From Pectinophora gossypiella (Eukaryota; Arthropoda; Insecta; Lepidoptera; Gelechiidae), in the NCBI RefSeq assembly GCF_024362695.1, contig NC_065408.1, positions 17,047,518 to 17,111,517 on the forward strand: 64,000 nucleotides of DNA. Reading direction: 5' to 3'. The number at the start of each line of letters is the position of its first letter. The stretch's first letter is position 1. Both the position numbers and the translations under genes were made by a program. Below are positions 1-10,207 of the stretch, one piece after another. The notes under the pieces are model-generated. The model was not told where the DNA came from and made no database searches. It worked only from the letters and a program-made list of their open reading frames with translations.

Positions 1-924
1 CACCGGTTTCAAGTAACCCTCAATAATGAACTCCATTTCCAAAACCTTTAGTAGGGAGACAGCTTGCCAACACAATAACCAATTTCGAACCCATACAAGT
101 TCATCACCAAATCAGCGACACCCTACGCTCACAATACGTCAGCTACTCCAGTTGGTACGAAATTAAAATACCCCGTATTTACCTTTGACTCAGCAGTGGG
201 GTAAATTGGTAAATTACCCGCACTCCCGCTGTTTACCGTGCTCCCCTTGCACTTTACAGTGGGTATTGATTTGACGTCATTATAGTTTCATCACGATTGG
301 GTACTTTTACAATGCGGGATTTTGTGACCGTTTTCGATTTTGCCTGTAAGTACCTTATTTAGTTTTTTTATATTTCCTCAAAGGTGCACGTCCGCATGGC
401 CCGTTCCTTCCGGCATGATGTTTTTAATATATACCAGGATCCCAGATCAGAGCCCTCAGCACTCCACATATGTCCAGCAAATTGTAAAGAAATTACGGAT
501 ACTTTAAAAAACCACTCTAATCTGGCGAGCATGCATGAAAACTTAGATGAGAGAGGAAGAAATGAAAGTGCTGTGTCAGGATCGTAGAATTCAGCGGAAT
601 CTACTCATCTCAACGGGAAAAAGGCGTGATATTATAATATTATGTATGTATTTCTTTGCATACAGTAAGAAAACCAAGAACTCCTGGTTAAAGAATCAAA
701 GCTGTAACTTCTGCAAGTAATCCGAACAGACAGACAAAGCAAACCAACGAAAATTATATGCTGGAATATTATTACTCCAAGGGCAATAACTCAACAAAGA
801 TCAGATATCTACGTTGAAAGTTATCCAGACCCTTCTTCCAGAATGGCGTCTCCAATTATCATGCCAAACACAACATAATGCCCCTTGTCACCATAGTTGT
901 ACTTACTATAGTAATAACTGGTAA
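1..924. other. Intergenic DNA, no gene recognised
   Basis: I see no gene here. The longest open frame (384..587, 67 aa) has no recognisable domain. About 560..655 resembles an old copy of the retroposon tail seen better at 24115..24185: 'gtgtcaggatcgtag', then a degraded 'ggaattcc', then 'aggcgtgat', then 'tatgtatgtat'. Around 440..475 there are words of the SINE family whose best copy is at 4045..4291. Both are weak, eroded matches. Confidence 0.4.
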
Positions 925-1003
925 CCAGTCACGGTTGAGGCTCTCCTCATTTGTCCGGCCAAGTAGTTAATGCCACCTGCGGCACATTTACAATTAGTCA
1001 CGT
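925..1003 (+). mobile_element. SINE 3' fragment (family A)
   Basis: This is the 3' part of the SINE family represented at 4045..4291. It carries the shared words 'tttgtccggccaagtagtta', 'atgccacctgcggcacattt' and 'agtcacgtctaaaaaa', and ends in an A-run, so it reads on the + strand. The 5' half is missing, as expected for a truncated retroposon copy. Confidence 0.6.
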
Positions 1004-2149
1004 CTAAAAAAGGTCGAGGCTCACTATTTCCATGAGTCGTTGAGTTAGCACCATCAATTGCCGTAGCCAGACTAATGGACAGCGCAGATTTGCTCTCATC
1101 TGGTACAAATATTAAGACACAACAGGCCCGAGGGTGCCCAGATAAGTGTGAACTTCTATTTGGGGCATGTCTGACAGCATGTAATGGACACAATGTTGCT
1201 GTAAACCTGTACGCGACCGGATTTGACCCTCAACTCTGGTACTGTCTTCATAATCAGTTTAAAAATCGAACATTCCGCATTATTTTGCTTGTACAGGTTT
1301 TCTTGGAACGGGCGCCAACGCACCTGCTAAATACATTGTTATGAACCTCGAACTACCAATATTTTTTTTTAATTTGAATTTTGATCATAATTGCACTCTT
1401 TCGGCCAGTTTCACAAAACCCTAAGAAAGTACATTTTATTACAACAAATCCTTTTTTTTAATATCTAGGCTGAAGTTTATATTTTATAATATCGAAGCGA
1501 AGGCCTTTGTTTACGGAATATACGGAGCAAAAATAAACAAAACGTTATTCAATCTACCCTCCTGTTGTAAGCAATCACTTTGTAGGGAGGCGATGGATTG
1601 TTGGGCCAGAGCACTAGCGGGAAACTGAAGGCATTATTTTAAATCATCTGATTTTTCAATTGTTGAAACAAGATTTTGAGTAGTCTTATTAACTAATATC
1701 TCTTTTACGAATTTTTTTCTAGTTTCTATTTTTTGTCAATTTCTTATGAAAGTCTTATAAGTATTGTGGGTTCAGAGTGATCTTTTATATTGCTTGCTCA
1801 AGGACTGATTAGGTAAGCCTATTACAATAGTTACATTTCAAAAGATATAAGTACGAACTGCATGGCAACCTTTATCTACAAATTGAGAGTACCTTGCTCA
1901 ACGCTACTCAAGCCATTTTTAGACTATCTGACTTGGTATGGGAAATTACCTTGCAATAGCGAAACAGCCCACGTGACGAGTTGAAGGCCCGTCCTCCTGT
2001 CACTATTCATTATAATTACCGAAACGGTGTGCTGACTGTGAAGATAGGCCACATAAGACATCTCCGGGCGCATCAGCGTCGTGCCGAAGTGGTCGCCATG
2101 GTTGAAATCGGTCGCAGATCATCATTCTCATCATAATCACAGCTCACCC
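1004..2149. other. Intergenic DNA, no gene recognised
   Basis: Nothing I can support as a gene. An 89-aa open frame at 1075..1344 has several Cys residues but no recognisable domain and no splice or promoter context, so I treat it as chance. The rest is AT-rich unique sequence. Confidence 0.4.
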
Positions 2150-2236
2150 TATATCACGTTGGTCGAACACAAAGCTCGGTGATGTGTGGGTAGGTACTTA
2201 GTTCATCTTGCGATGGATGTACCTGTGACGTTTTGA
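2150..2236 (+). repeat. Interspersed repeat fragment (aaagctcggtga family)
   Basis: Shares words such as 'aaagctcggtga', 'gtgtgggta' and 'ttcatcttgcgatggatgta' with 32955..33030 and 43485..43552. Part of the same family occurs at 13510..13565. Probably the 3' part of a SINE or LINE. The family is not named from sequence alone. Confidence 0.5.
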
Positions 2237-2820
2237 CGTTATTTAGATTTTAACGCTATCGCTTGTTTCGTGGCCGTTCAGCCCCTACACTTCACCTTCC
2301 TCTGACGTGACATCTTACGACTGACATCCTCCAAAATCGCAGCGACGTTCTTCCAAGACAACCAAACAATGCATTTCGGGGTCCATTGATGGTCTACATA
2401 CCTAGACGTTTTGTGAAGACATTTTGTACTCAATATCCAATGCAGGAGAATTTAAAATTCAAGTGAGTTTTGCTAGTTCGGGCTCTGATGGATTAGATTT
2501 TAAACAGTTTTCTGTGACGTTTATTTGTGTTTTATCCGTTTCTTATTGGATGAAGTTTTAGGAGGAATTTTGTTTATTTTGTCGAGTTTGTTTTGTGTTG
2601 TTCTGCAAAATCCCTTCCGGGAATATCCCGAAGTACGTTCGGTGGGCTACCTTTGCTTCGGTTGAAATTATAAAGAGTACAATGCTTCTTGTTTCAAAAT
2701 CTCCCTTGACAATCATCGTATTTTCAAATATAAACGATACAAACTAACGATTGATAGATAAGCAGTTTCTATTCAGAAATGCGATAATTGGAAAGGGTCA
2801 TAAAGGAAATGGAAGGACTG
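2237..2820. other. Intergenic DNA, no feature seen
   Basis: No coding region, repeat family or RNA gene was recognised here. Confidence 0.4.
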
Positions 2821-3460
2821 TACGGTCAAGAGTATTAATATGTAATACACTTTGAAACCATGTCACATTAACTTTATTGACAAATTAAACCGTAAGTGCG
2901 TGTTCACACCAAACGTATAGTCAGCCGCCGATTGTGCGCAGGCTCACTATAAGCCTCAGTGTGAACGTAAAAATAAATGGTATTTTTTGTTCACATTAAG
3001 CTTACAATACGCTGTAGCTGACAATACGCCATTGGTGTGAACAAAACAGTCGGCTTGTATACGTTCACACCAAATGCGTACGCTGAGCGGCCGACTATTT
3101 TTCATATAAAAGAGCTGAGTGGCTTGACTGAACTGAATTGAAAACAATCCGCCGGCCGATTTGAATCCAATACGCTGGCGTTCAGCCGCGTAGCCAATCA
3201 GCGTCCGCGGCGGTAGTGACGCACTTTATTAGTCGGCCGCCGACTATCAGCGTCTACGCATAGCGTCATGGCGTATTGTCGGTTTGGTGTGAACGAAAAA
3301 GCGAATATGTATGGAATTACAATACACTGCGTAACGCTCGCTCACTGTCGGCGGCTGACAGTCAGTTTGGTGTGAACACTGCCAAAGTCTCATTAAATGT
3401 CAAATATGATAGTGCGACAGGGTTAAAGTGGGTACCTACATAATATTCCTCATGACTGTA
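2821..3460 (+). mobile_element. TA-ended MITE (family T), interrupted copy
   Basis: The left end begins 'tacggtcaagagtattaata' and the right end closes 'ttcctcatgactgta'. These are imperfect inverted repeats of each other. The body ('ccatgtcacattaac', 'tgacaaattaaaccgtaagt', 'atgtcaaatatgatagtgcg') matches copies at 4792, 13717, 13842, 16650, 18573 and 42493. Here the body is split at about 2897 by a 487-bp insertion. TA at both ends suggests a non-autonomous Tc1/mariner-like element; that placement is inference. Confidence 0.75.
2898..3384. mobile_element. MITE with TIR 'gtgttcacaccaaac', nested in another MITE
   Basis: The element begins 'gcgtgttcacaccaaac' and ends with its imperfect inverse 'gtttggtgtgaacactg'. 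It is flanked by AAGT on both sides (2894..2897 and 3385..3388). Inside, the words 'gttcacaccaaa' and 'ttggtgtgaac' recur in both orientations, so the element is rich in internal inverted repeats. It sits inside the MITE at 2821..3460. The uninterrupted copy at 4792..4934 reads straight across the same point, which shows this is an insertion. No transposase is present. Confidence 0.8.
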
Positions 3461-3982
3461 ACCAATAATGTTCATTCCAAATTATTTTCATCAATACATC
3501 GTATATACCTACGGATGTTTGTGTGTGTGAAACGGAATCTTGAGAACCACTGAATTTATTTGCATGAGTTTTTTACTATTATGATCTGCATTTTCTGCTG
3601 TAAAATTGAATGAAGGTTTGAGTCACTAGTATAGCTGGTTAGTCTGTATTAATTAAAAGACTTGTCCATACTCCGACATCGAGTTATACCGATTGGTTTG
3701 CTTTTTCGAATTATACATTATCGTATCTTGGTTCTTCAGCTTCAATAAGTTGATGAGATTTAACACAGGTGCACTTATATCCTTACACACAAACTGTATC
3801 CAGATTTAAAATCCTAGGGTGGCACCCTTCACCGCCACTTCAGAGCTGTTGTCACCCAACCAACACAAGTGGGTATTATTGCAAGAGCCCTCACAGTTGT
3901 GAAAAATTTCATCGAGGTAGGGGAGTGTGACGTGTGACGATTTTACGCTTAGAAAAGTTACAAGCCGAGGATTTTAGCTTTT
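3461..3982. other. Intergenic DNA, no feature seen
   Basis: AT-rich sequence with no recognised coding region or repeat. Confidence 0.35.
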
Positions 3983-4595
3983 AGGGTAAGTTTCGTCTTG
4001 TGTGTTAAATTCTACTTACAGGCATGCTTTATTTGTAGCTCACGCACCGCCGGCGTAGTCGACGATTTCCCTCATTCAGCGCTTATCGCTATCGACCCAC
4101 TAGGGTCGATTAATTCTTCCAAATCTTCCTCTCAGACGAGCCGAGCCGAGGTTCGCGCCCAACTGGGCACCCTCAAGCCTGTTGTCTTCAGGCCTGTTGG
4201 CTCTTAAATTTTGTACCGGGTGAGAGCCCTCAGCGCTCTCCATTTGTCCGGCCAAGTAGTTAATGCCATCTACAATAACAGGTCAAAAACATTGTAGCTC
4301 ACGTGAAACTTAATTTATGTTAAAAAGCTTATTATAAGATTAATGGTTACCTATATGATAAAAATGCCTGGTATTAAATGTGTTGATTGATTTGATTTAA
4401 AAGATATGTTGCTGTTGTAGTTTCTTGTCATTTCTTCTCCTCAATCATAAAACCTTCAGCAAGTTTATTCATGACAATAACGTTGAATAAATGATTCTGA
4501 TTGTTATTTTTTCTGTTAGTATGGAAGTAAATAGCATAACAAACACATACTCTCGTACTCCCTGTTGTGCGCAGATGTAGATGGTGCAAGCTGGT
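3983..4595 (+). repeat. Interspersed repeat, copy split by a SINE
   Basis: The left part ('gggtaagttt', 'cttgtgtgtt', 'attctacttacagg', 'atgctttatttg') and the right part ('ggaagtaaat', 'cgtactccctg', 'gcagatgtagatggtgca') both recur at 7570..7712, where they lie close together. In this copy they are separated by the SINE at 4045..4291 plus about 200 bp of further sequence. Confidence 0.6.
4045..4291 (+). mobile_element. SINE family A, full-looking copy with 12-bp target duplication
   Basis: The copy is flanked by a perfect 12-bp direct repeat 'ttgtagctcacg' at 4033..4044 and 4292..4303, which is the signature of target-primed retroposition. It has an A-rich 3' end ('ggtcaaaaa'). The head reads 'gtagtcgacgatttccctca' and the tail carries 'tttgtccggccaagtagtta'. 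Other copies: 925, 8345, 18400, 35158 (minus), 47978 (minus), 48690, 51170 and 55475. No A or B box is obvious, so its origin (tRNA, 5S or other) is not decided. Confidence 0.8.
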
Positions 4596-4791
4596 TGGTT
4601 AGCTTTCTGATGAGGGTAGGACTTTTTTATTATTTTTCAATTAATTGTAATGCTTCAAATAATAACCATGCCAAAAATGAACGTAATCCGACGAACTTAG
4701 ATACCCTGAGTCTGACGAGGAGAAGGATGCTAAACAAAGAATATTCAGGACTTCAAGGTTTACTACGGTCACTTCGAATTGGCGTCACATG

Positions 4792-4934
4792 TACGGCCAC
4801 GAGTAATATGTGTACACTTTGAAACCATGTCACATTAACTTTTTTGACAAATTAAACCGTAAGTCTAATTAAATATCAAATATGATAGTGCGACAGGGTT
4901 CTAACGTGGGTACATGGTATTGCTCATGACTGTA
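4792..4934 (+). mobile_element. TA-ended MITE (family T)
   Basis: An uninterrupted 143-bp copy, beginning 'tacggccacgagtaatatgt' and ending 'gctcatgactgta'. It serves as the empty-site reference for the nested insertion at 2898..3384. Confidence 0.75.
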
Positions 4935-5104
4935 CACTATTTAACACACCACAATGGACGCGTCATCTTCGGAGACAAAAGAAAAATATTAGAATAGCAG
5001 TAATTCAAAATTCCTTCTTGCCAAATTTCGGAAATACTCCATAAGTTTTGTGATTTTACAAAGAAATAAGTATTAAAATAAGTATAAGACTGGTTGTATC
5101 TTTG

Positions 5105-5303
5105 TTTGGGATTTTAACAACTTTTAGGGACCGTGAACTTATGTCCGTTTTGAATACTTTTGTGTTCGATGTTAATTTCAACAAGATATCTCCACGCGAT
5201 TTCGAGAAACATAGCCATAACAGACAGATGGACAGACGGACGGGCAACAAAGTGATCCTAAAAGGGTTCCTTTTTTACTATTGAGGTTCGAAACCCTAAA
5301 AAC
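5105..5303 (+). repeat. Decayed copy of the 'gggttccg / cggaaccct' repeat
   Basis: It shares the 3' end of the element at 11514..12075: a tandem 'gacagatggacagacggacg' run, then 'aagggttcc', a T-run, and 'gaaaccctaaaaa'. The 5' half is missing or unrecognisable. The open frames predicted on both strands here are products of the repeat and not genes. Confidence 0.65.
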
Positions 5304-5575
5304 GCGAGCGACTTGAAGGCACTCACGAACAAAATGACTAGCGCATTTCCAACGTTTTTGACGGTCTTCCCCACCCATCTCGTCTCAGGCACAAAAGGAC
5401 CCATTAAAGTGGTAGACTGCAAACACATGCATTTGTATGCATTTCCTCGCATTCAATCCGGGTGAATGGTGCGCGTGCCATTCGCATTGCAACAGTTTAA
5501 ACGTATGCAACCATTTGTTTTATGTGCAGCGTAGGGTAGATGCGCTGATCGTCGGCATTTTAAAGAATATTATAA
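5304..5575. other. Intergenic DNA, no feature seen
   Basis: No supported feature. Confidence 0.35.
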
Positions 5576-5817
5576 ATACATATATATTTATTTTATTTAT
5601 TTATCGTTAATTTCAGGTACTAGTCCCATAGCATTACAAATTATACATTACATATCAATACAATAAAAAATAAAATAAAATACCATACAATAAAATAAAT
5701 TAAATTAAATGCATATAGCATCACGCTGAGGTAGAGTAGTATATATACAATATATACCCCACTAAATACACTTTAAAGTGTATATTATTATATATAATAT
5801 AGTGTAGTGAGGTGAGA
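5576..5817. repeat. AT-rich low-complexity and retroposon-like sequence
   Basis: Runs of 'tttatttatttat' and 'aaaataaaataaaat' flank 'ggtactagtcccatagcatt'. A similar 'tttatttatttatttt' start is seen at 17070. Possibly the 3' end of a LINE in reverse orientation; I cannot name it. Confidence 0.35.
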
Positions 5818-5999
5818 TGATTCCGTGTTTCGGCGGGCACGTTAAGCCGTTGGTCCCGGCTATTAGCCGTAAAAACACCTCCACCAACCCGCATTGGAGC
5901 AGCGTGGTGGAGTATGCTCATACCCCCTCCGGTTGATTGAGGGAAGGATTGTGCCCAGAAGTGAGACGTATATAGGCTGTTTATGTATGTATGTATGTA
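5818..5999 (+). mobile_element. tRNA-derived SINE (family C), 3' part
   Basis: It matches the minus-strand copy at 12705..13033, sharing 'cacgttaagccgttggtccc', 'cctccaccaaccc', 'gcagcgtggtggagtatg' and 'ccccctccggttga'. It ends in 'tatgtatgtatgtatg', a simple tail. The tRNA-like head is absent, so this is a 5'-truncated copy. Confidence 0.7.
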
Positions 6000-6660
6000 G
6001 TGAGGTAAACCTAGCTCAGACGCTGGTTAGGAGCGGAAAGTCGCCGTTCCTTATGTTATGACTATGCAAGACTTCTTCTAGTTCACTTGAAAACAGACTA
6101 AGATTAAAAAGGTGCTTTTGTGTGTTCTTTTTGAGCTCGGTTACATATATCTGGTGCTGTGAGTATCAAACATCATGGTTAGTCCAACAGTCTTTGCTAA
6201 CTGGCCACTTGTTGCGTTATTTCTCTTCTTTTCACATTTCTGATTGCAGTTTTGTTTATTTTATCTCTGTGAATTTAATTAATAGTGTACAATATTATAA
6301 GAAAACATAGTTATAGAGTGTCACCCCAGCTATGTTTTTAAGTCCTATGTAACAGCCCTCTGTTACTATTGCCATTAGCGGAACACAAGTCCTGGAAACA
6401 ACGTGATGTCAATTATCTATGGTCTAAACATTAGTTTAAAATCATCAAAATAAAAAAAAAACAAAATCAAAATAGTTTATTTGCTTTAAATAGTACATCA
6501 ATATATAACCCCGTTATTGGGACTTCCAAGTAAGCCTCATTTAAAGACCTGTGTCAGGAAACCCGCTCTTCCTAATCGGTATTACAACTTTGATATATCT
6601 ATTTATTTCTTTTAACAAAAATAATCAACGTTTAAATAAAGATAAATACTTATGAGATAG
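6000..6660. other. Intergenic DNA, no gene recognised
   Basis: A 62-aa open frame at 6122..6310 has no recognisable domain. Nothing else is supported. Confidence 0.35.
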
Positions 6661-6661
6661 G

Positions 6662-6732
<71 letters not shown>

Positions 6733-6748
6733 AGTGTTTGTGTGTGTG
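6662..6748. repeat. (TG)n microsatellite
   Basis: About 33 uninterrupted TG units followed by an imperfect stretch (TATGAGTGTTTGTGTGTGTG). Likely length-polymorphic. Confidence 0.95.
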
Positions 6749-7340
6749 ATCATGAAGTTAAGTTCAGTGGTTTAGAGACTGAACCGGGAATTGAGCCCGT
6801 GAGTCACGCGTTCTCCGAACAAGGCCATCACGGAATCCTGTAGGTATTTACTATGGTTTACTACTATTATAAAATGTTATACCTATTTTTTTGTGCAGGA
6901 TTTACTTCATTACATAAATACTGATAAACCAAAAAAGAACTTAATAGTAAAAATATATATATACTTGCCCGCTAGCAATTTAGCATTGCTGCTTACCGAG
7001 TGAGAGAATAAAACTGTTTAATTCTTGTATAAGTCTAAAACGGGACCGCTTACCTCACTTGCACGTTGTAAATGTTTCTGATGTGAAAGATTTGTTTGTG
7101 TAGCACTTTGAAACTATTATTTAAATTTCTTATTCAATTGTTGTTTGCAGCGTAAAATACCATGTATTTCGTATGTGACTTAGCTTAAATTCATGTTTTC
7201 GATACTGCATAATATAACAATTATTACTCAAAATAGTAATAGTTTATTATATAATAATATATAAAATACTACACCTACATACTATATACACACTATATAT
7301 ATAAATGTAAATATATATATATAACTATTTATACTTAGAC
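6749..7340. other. Intergenic AT-rich DNA
   Basis: No gene seen. The stretch 7240..7330 is nearly pure A/T with 'tatatata' runs. Confidence 0.4.
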
Positions 7341-7343
7341 TAA

Positions 7344-7481
7344 GGGTGGTATTAATAAACTAATCTCAGCTGAGACTGTCCTCAAGATCGTGCTCAAGTC
7401 TCTGTTTTTACATGAGAACTGTCACATTGACATAGTCTTGAGGGCAGCCTCGAAACTGAGATTAGTTTATTAATACCACCC
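7344..7481. mobile_element. Short MITE with TAA target duplication
   Basis: A 138-bp element whose ends are inverted repeats. Both begin 'gggtggtattaataaactaa' when read inward and match perfectly for about 26 bp. It is flanked by TAA at 7341..7343 and 7482..7484. A 3-bp TAA duplication and a GGG start fit non-autonomous PIF/Harbinger elements; that assignment is inference. Confidence 0.8.
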
Positions 7482-7569
7482 TAAGAATACTCTATGGATA
7501 AAAAGTGCTCTTTGACTCTCTTCTTAAAAAAATCAATAATAGTAATTATAATATATTATGTAAACTATT

Positions 7570-7712
7570 TAGGGTAAGTTTATTCTTGTGTGTTTGAAAT
7601 TCTACTTACAGGAATGCTTTATTTGTGCCTATTTTTTTTTAGTTTGGAAGTAAATATCATACCAAATACATGCTTTCGTACTCCCTGTCATACGCAGATG
7701 TAGATGGTGCAC
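7570..7712 (+). repeat. Interspersed repeat, second copy of the 3983..4595 family
   Basis: It carries both halves ('gggtaagttt ... atgctttatttg' and 'ggaagtaaatatcat ... gcagatgtagatggtgca') joined by about 15 bp, and lacks the SINE found in the other copy. Confidence 0.6.
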
Positions 7713-8049
7713 GCATATCAACGGGAAAATACAAATCGTATGGCAATAACTCTTTTTTTATTTCATTAAGTAAAGAAGCTCATCTCCCGTCTGTTGTGAG
7801 ACCAATAATCGTTTTCATTTTATATAGTTGAGGTAATGAGAAATACGAGCGAAATAGACGCCTATATTCAATGCTAAGTTCCAAGAAAATCGCTGTTAAA
7901 GCTTGTTATGAGATGTTCAATTAAAATGCTTAGCCAGTAAGAAGAATTTCTGTCCATTTATCTTGAATACGTCACGCGCGAGAGAAATGAAATATTGCTA
8001 TATCCCGGAATTATTACTCTGTAGGTACTAATACAAGGGACACATTATA
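7713..8049. other. Intergenic DNA, no feature seen
   Basis: No supported coding region or repeat. Confidence 0.35.
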
Positions 8050-8224
8050 GAAGCAAAGATAGAAGGAAAGAGAGGAAAGGGGATACCAAGAGGAGTTTAC
8101 ATGAGGTATTATTACATGGAACAAATTAAAGAGAAACCAAACGTCGTGTCTTAAAAGGATGTCAAAGAATGGCCCTTGATAGACAAGAATGGAGAATGCT
8201 ACATCGCCAAAGAAAGAAGTAAGA
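8050..8224 (+). pseudogene. LINE reverse transcriptase C-terminal fragment, frameshifted
   Basis: In one frame this reads a basic stretch (KIEGKRGKGIPRG), then 'MEQIKEKPNVVS', then a stop. A one-base shift restores 'MALDRQEWRMLHRQ'. This order (basic Gly/Arg/Pro patch, then QIKEK, then DRxEWRMLHRQ) is familiar to me from the extreme C-terminus of insect non-LTR reverse transcriptases. The fragment has at least one in-frame stop and one frameshift and no upstream catalytic domain, so it is a dead 5'-truncated copy. Which LINE clade it belongs to is not decided. Confidence 0.65.
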
Positions 8225-8280
8225 AAATATTTGTTCGGCTAAAAATACATTATTACATATTGTTAAGTGTAGTTATTAGT

Positions 8281-8329
8281 CTTGGGGGAGGCCTATGCCC
8301 AGCAGTGGGCGTCGTACGGCTGATGATGA
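8281..8329 (+). mobile_element. Very short LINE 3'-tail insertion with target duplication
   Basis: A 49-bp piece containing 'cttgggggaggcctatgccc' and 'agcagtgggcgtcgtacggc', ending in a GAT repeat. It is flanked by near-identical direct repeats 'aagtgtagttattag' (from 8266) and 'aagtgtagttagtaa' (from 8330). This is a 5'-truncated retroposition event reduced to the element's last few dozen bases. A second copy of the same tail is at 10714..10769. Confidence 0.75.
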
Positions 8330-8344
8330 AGTGTAGTTAGTAAT

Positions 8345-8475
8345 TAACCCGGCGTGGTCGACGATTTCGTGGTCCACCCACAAGGTTCGATTAATTCTTT
8401 CAAATATTCTTCCTCTCAGACGACGCCCTGAGCCGAGGTTCGCGCCCAACGGGGCACCCTCTGACTACCCCAATG
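8345..8475 (+). mobile_element. SINE family A, 5' part
   Basis: Shares 'gtggtcgacgatttc', 'ggttcgattaattctttcaa', 'tcctctcagacgacgccctg' and 'gaggttcgcgcccaac' with 4045..4291. The 3' half is missing. Confidence 0.65.
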
Positions 8476-8648
8476 GATAATATAATCGGTAGCTTTATAT
8501 TATATGTATGTCGCCTATTATGTAGGTACCTATTTAGAGTACGTTCATAAAAAAATAACTTTAGTGCATCTCTCACGAAATGCCAGCATGTCAAGATCAG
8601 CAGATTTCAATCGGTCCAGTTTTACGATCGCCTCATTCATCATATACA

Positions 8649-9032
8649 GAGTGTTAGTGACATCGTAACAAAATTTTGAGGGATGATTCAGACCATAATT
8701 CTGAATTGATATTAAGTCGAATTTTCCGGCGCAAAAGTATGGAATTGAATATCTAAACATACATACATAAACTCACACCTACATATTTCCCACATAGGTA
8801 AGCAAAGACTATGAAATTCCATTTGCTTCGATCCTGACACACTTCTCCGCTCTCCTCCCTACCTCTCTCTTTCTCTTTCTCTTCTCTTCTTCTTTTCTTT
8901 TCTTCTTGACTTGAAAATTAATTAATTAAAAAAAAACATGAATTTTACGACGGAAAATTCCACTTTTGATATTAACTCAAAATCATGCTGTGAATCTGAA
9001 TCTCCAGTTGAAACATTTCATTATAACACTGA
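8649..9032. mobile_element. Palindromic MITE (family P), interrupted by a retroposon tail
   Basis: The left arm ('gtgttagtgacatcgtaaca', 'atgattcagaccataattctg', 'cgcaaaagtatggaa') and the right arm ('atgaattttacgacggaaaa', 'attaactcaaaatcatg') correspond to the two arms of the intact palindromic copy at 27820..28052. Between them, from about 8757 to 8930, lies a minus-strand retroposon tail and a CT-rich stretch. Confidence 0.65.
8757..8930 (-). mobile_element. Retroposon tail (family R) inside MITE P
   Basis: In reverse orientation this gives the tail also seen at 24115, 47746 and 51490: 'tcaggatcgaagcaaatgga', 'attccatagtctctgcttac', 'gtgggaaataggcgtgagtt' and a TATG tail. Here the tail (catacatacata) comes first, so the insertion reads on the minus strand. 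A CT-rich tract follows. Confidence 0.6.
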
Positions 9033-9556
9033 AAATGACCAGTGGCTGGACCTTTTACTATCTATGTGTGGCGGAAATTAACTCGCCCCTGTCTGAGAGG
9101 TATATGGATCGCAGTTCCGGTACTGAATGGGATGTTACCTGATTCCAATGCGTTTGTAACTTATTGCGGATATGTCAAGGCTCCGTACACCATATATCAC
9201 ACTGTTAAGGGGGTAAAGTGAGGGCTTTTGTGCTGTAGGTATTCAATGGATACTCGTGATACGAGTAACCACTTGTCATAACAGCGCCGTGTGTCAGAAA
9301 TCAGAATCATTTATTCAACGGAATTATCATTTCGCAAGGCGTTATGGCTGAGTAGAAGAAATGTCAAGAGACTGCAACAGCAACACGTCTTTTAAATCAA
9401 TGTAGGTATTATTTGACAGAGTATATTTTTTTGTTTTTTAAGATGTAAATAAAAGATCCATTATTTTTAAAAAATATACAATAATGTACGACTCGTACTT
9501 TGCAAAAAGTACGTTCCGTTAAAAAAGAAGATTAGTTTAATTTACTTAAATAATCT
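9033..9556. other. Intergenic DNA, no feature seen
   Basis: No supported coding region or repeat. Confidence 0.35.
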
Positions 9557-9568
9557 ATAATTTTCGAT

Positions 9569-9656
9569 CTCTCTCTCTTTATTTAAGAGCTGCGCTCTTG
9601 TCGGTGGAGTAATCGCCTTCATTACTCCATAGATAGGGCATGTAGAACGGTGGTGG
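9569..9656 (-). mobile_element. Truncated retroposon with 12-bp target duplication
   Basis: An 88-bp insertion flanked by a perfect direct repeat 'ataattttcgat' at 9557..9568 and 9657..9668. It starts with a CT-rich run (an A/G-rich tail on the minus strand). It contains 'cgctcttgtcggtggagtaa', related to the repeats at 25657 and 56350. Confidence 0.75.
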
Positions 9657-9668
9657 ATAATTTTCGAT

Positions 9669-9978
9669 AGCAATCTTAATATAAGAATTTGTTCCTTGTA
9701 TAGTATGCCTATCACAGTTTCTCAGAAGGAGAGATACTTTTTACGTAAGTACATAGTCTTCTTCTATCGTGTAGGTTATGATTACCAACCAATAGGGTTT
9801 CATATTGAGCCGCCAAAAAATCCTGACATATAACGTACGTTTTTTTTATGATTTGTATGTCGTTTTCATATCTAAGGCCTATGGAGTCCCGGACATTTGG
9901 AAGGCGTGCGTAGGGCAGGTGTCGTGAACCATACATAATCATGTATGGTCACGAATTATCTGAATTCTGAATCACATT
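9669..9978. other. Intergenic DNA, no gene recognised
   Basis: A 76-aa minus-strand open frame at 9712..9942 has no recognisable domain. No other feature is seen. Confidence 0.35.
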
Positions 9979-10207
9979 CCAAAACTGAAATGTGTCATAG
10001 TTACATGAATACCTATGGGGAAAAATACCCACAAATGGGCAACATGCCCATAGCTGTCTAAATATAGGGTAAAAAACCTGCGATGTTAGAATATGAGATT
10101 AGAATGTTTCATAGTTATATGAATACCTATGGGGCAAAATACCCACAAATGGACAACGTGCCCATAACTGTCTAAATATAGGGTAAAAAACCCACGATGT
10201 TAGAATA
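9979..10207 (+). repeat. Tandem duplication, two units of about 120 bp
   Basis: 'cgatgttagaata', 'catagttacatgaatacctatgggg', 'acccacaaatgg', and 'ctgtctaaatatagggtaaaaaac' occur twice, at about 9990..10088 and 10110..10207, with a few base differences. The units encode nothing recognisable. Confidence 0.85.

Noticed and set aside
1075..1344. 89-aa Cys-containing frame as a small secreted protein
   Set aside because: No signal peptide at the start, no Cys pattern that I recognise, and it overlaps a minus-strand frame of similar length.
2898..3384. Recurrent short motif (gttcacaccaaa) as a CRISPR-like array
   Set aside because: The motif recurs in both orientations at irregular spacing within a TIR-bounded element in a eukaryotic genome.
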